Positions 51,098 through 51,229 of a stretch of DNA of 51,229 nucleotides are shown in pieces. This DNA comes from Patescibacteria group bacterium. GTDB lineage: Bacteria > Patescibacteriota > Gracilibacteria > Peribacterales > Peribacteraceae. The translations under genes were made by a program, and so were the position numbers. The stretch is taken from positions 77,316 to 128,544 of the forward strand of contig JAHIYH010000045.1 of NCBI GenBank assembly GCA_018814875.1, read 5' to 3'. Under the pieces are notes generated by a model. The model had not been told where the DNA came from, searched no databases, and saw only the letters and a program-made list of their open reading frames with translations. Each line of letters begins with the position of its first letter. Position 1 is the first letter of the stretch.

Positions 51098-51144
51098 CCC
51101 TGTGTCTCGCCCCTCCGCTATCGCTACGGGGCTTGAACACAGGG
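51098..51144. terminator. Hairpin after the surface protein gene
   Basis: CCCTGTGT (51098-51105) pairs with ACACAGGG (51137-51144), directly after the TAA stop. The loop contains CGCTATCGCTACGGGGC, so it is a GTAGC-family palindrome doing terminator duty. No T-run follows. The last ~85 bases of the window show nothing coding. Confidence 0.5.
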
Positions 51145-51229
51145 CATGCCTCGTTACTCGAGATCAAACAGTTTCAGTTGAATATCTTTTGTATGTCTTC
51201 CCTGTTTTTCAACATATTTGAGAATGGTG

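Noticed and set aside
1-51229. Alternative genetic code with TGA as glycine
   Set aside because: TGA is used as a stop by intact genes such as the sigma factor, and no gene needs readthrough of TGA.

Overview
The window looks like a chromosome segment from a Patescibacteria (CPR) bacterium, plausibly of the Peregrinibacteria/Peribacteria type. The evidence is inference from gene content: ordinary housekeeping genes (der, leuS, dnaG, rpoD, rdgB, ftsK) sit among many secreted, cysteine-rich and lineage-restricted proteins, intergenic DNA is full of short palindromes, and TGA is a normal stop codon (for example it ends the sigma factor gene), which argues against the code-25 lineages (Gracilibacteria, Absconditabacteria). 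No rRNA operon and no CRISPR array were seen. The only recognisable RNA genes are one intact tRNA-Tyr and one wrecked tRNA-Tyr copy.

Layout. 1-10 kb: LOG-like protein, Der GTPase, a GNAT acetyltransferase, LeuRS, DnaG, and a primary sigma factor with an extra C-terminal zinc ribbon. 10-19 kb: a four-helix-bundle gene framed by inverted repeats, a DUF378 protein, a UvrD-type helicase fused to a RecB-type nuclease, a pilin-like protein, a RelE-type toxin-antitoxin pair with its operator, RdgB and FtsK. 19-27.5 kb: an RmlD-like reductase, a multispan GT-C-like membrane protein with TPRs, a trypsin-like protease with SLH repeats, a DEAD-box helicase, two MITE-like elements and G-free microsatellites. 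28-33.5 kb: eight consecutive minus-strand genes for lipoproteins or membrane-anchored exported proteins, probably one transcription unit.

33.7-38.4 kb is the most informative mobile region. A serine recombinase gene runs into the 3' end of an intact tRNA-Tyr. Three sites share the 7-bp core TGGTGGG, which is the complement of the tRNA end CCC-A-CCA, and their flanking arms (perfect repeats of 103 and 80 bp) combine exactly as attL, attR and an extra inverted attP would. Integration also exchanges the C-terminal tail of the recombinase. Just beyond lies a second tRNA-Tyr copy broken by four short insertions, most of them palindromic; one has an apparent 8-bp target duplication.

38.5-45.6 kb is a five-gene minus-strand cluster that I consider the best candidate for an undescribed system: a double ATP-grasp protein (BacD-like half plus Ddl-like half), a PP-loop ATPase-like protein with a Cys cluster, a third ATP-grasp ligase, a fold-type III PLP decarboxylase and a small SET-domain protein. 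Together they suggest ribosome-independent assembly and modification of a small peptide. A duplicated scrap of the decarboxylase 3' end lies on the far side of the SET gene. The window ends with a P-loop kinase/dCMP deaminase fusion and a 1276-residue secreted protein made of DUF4215-type and other cysteine-rich repeats.
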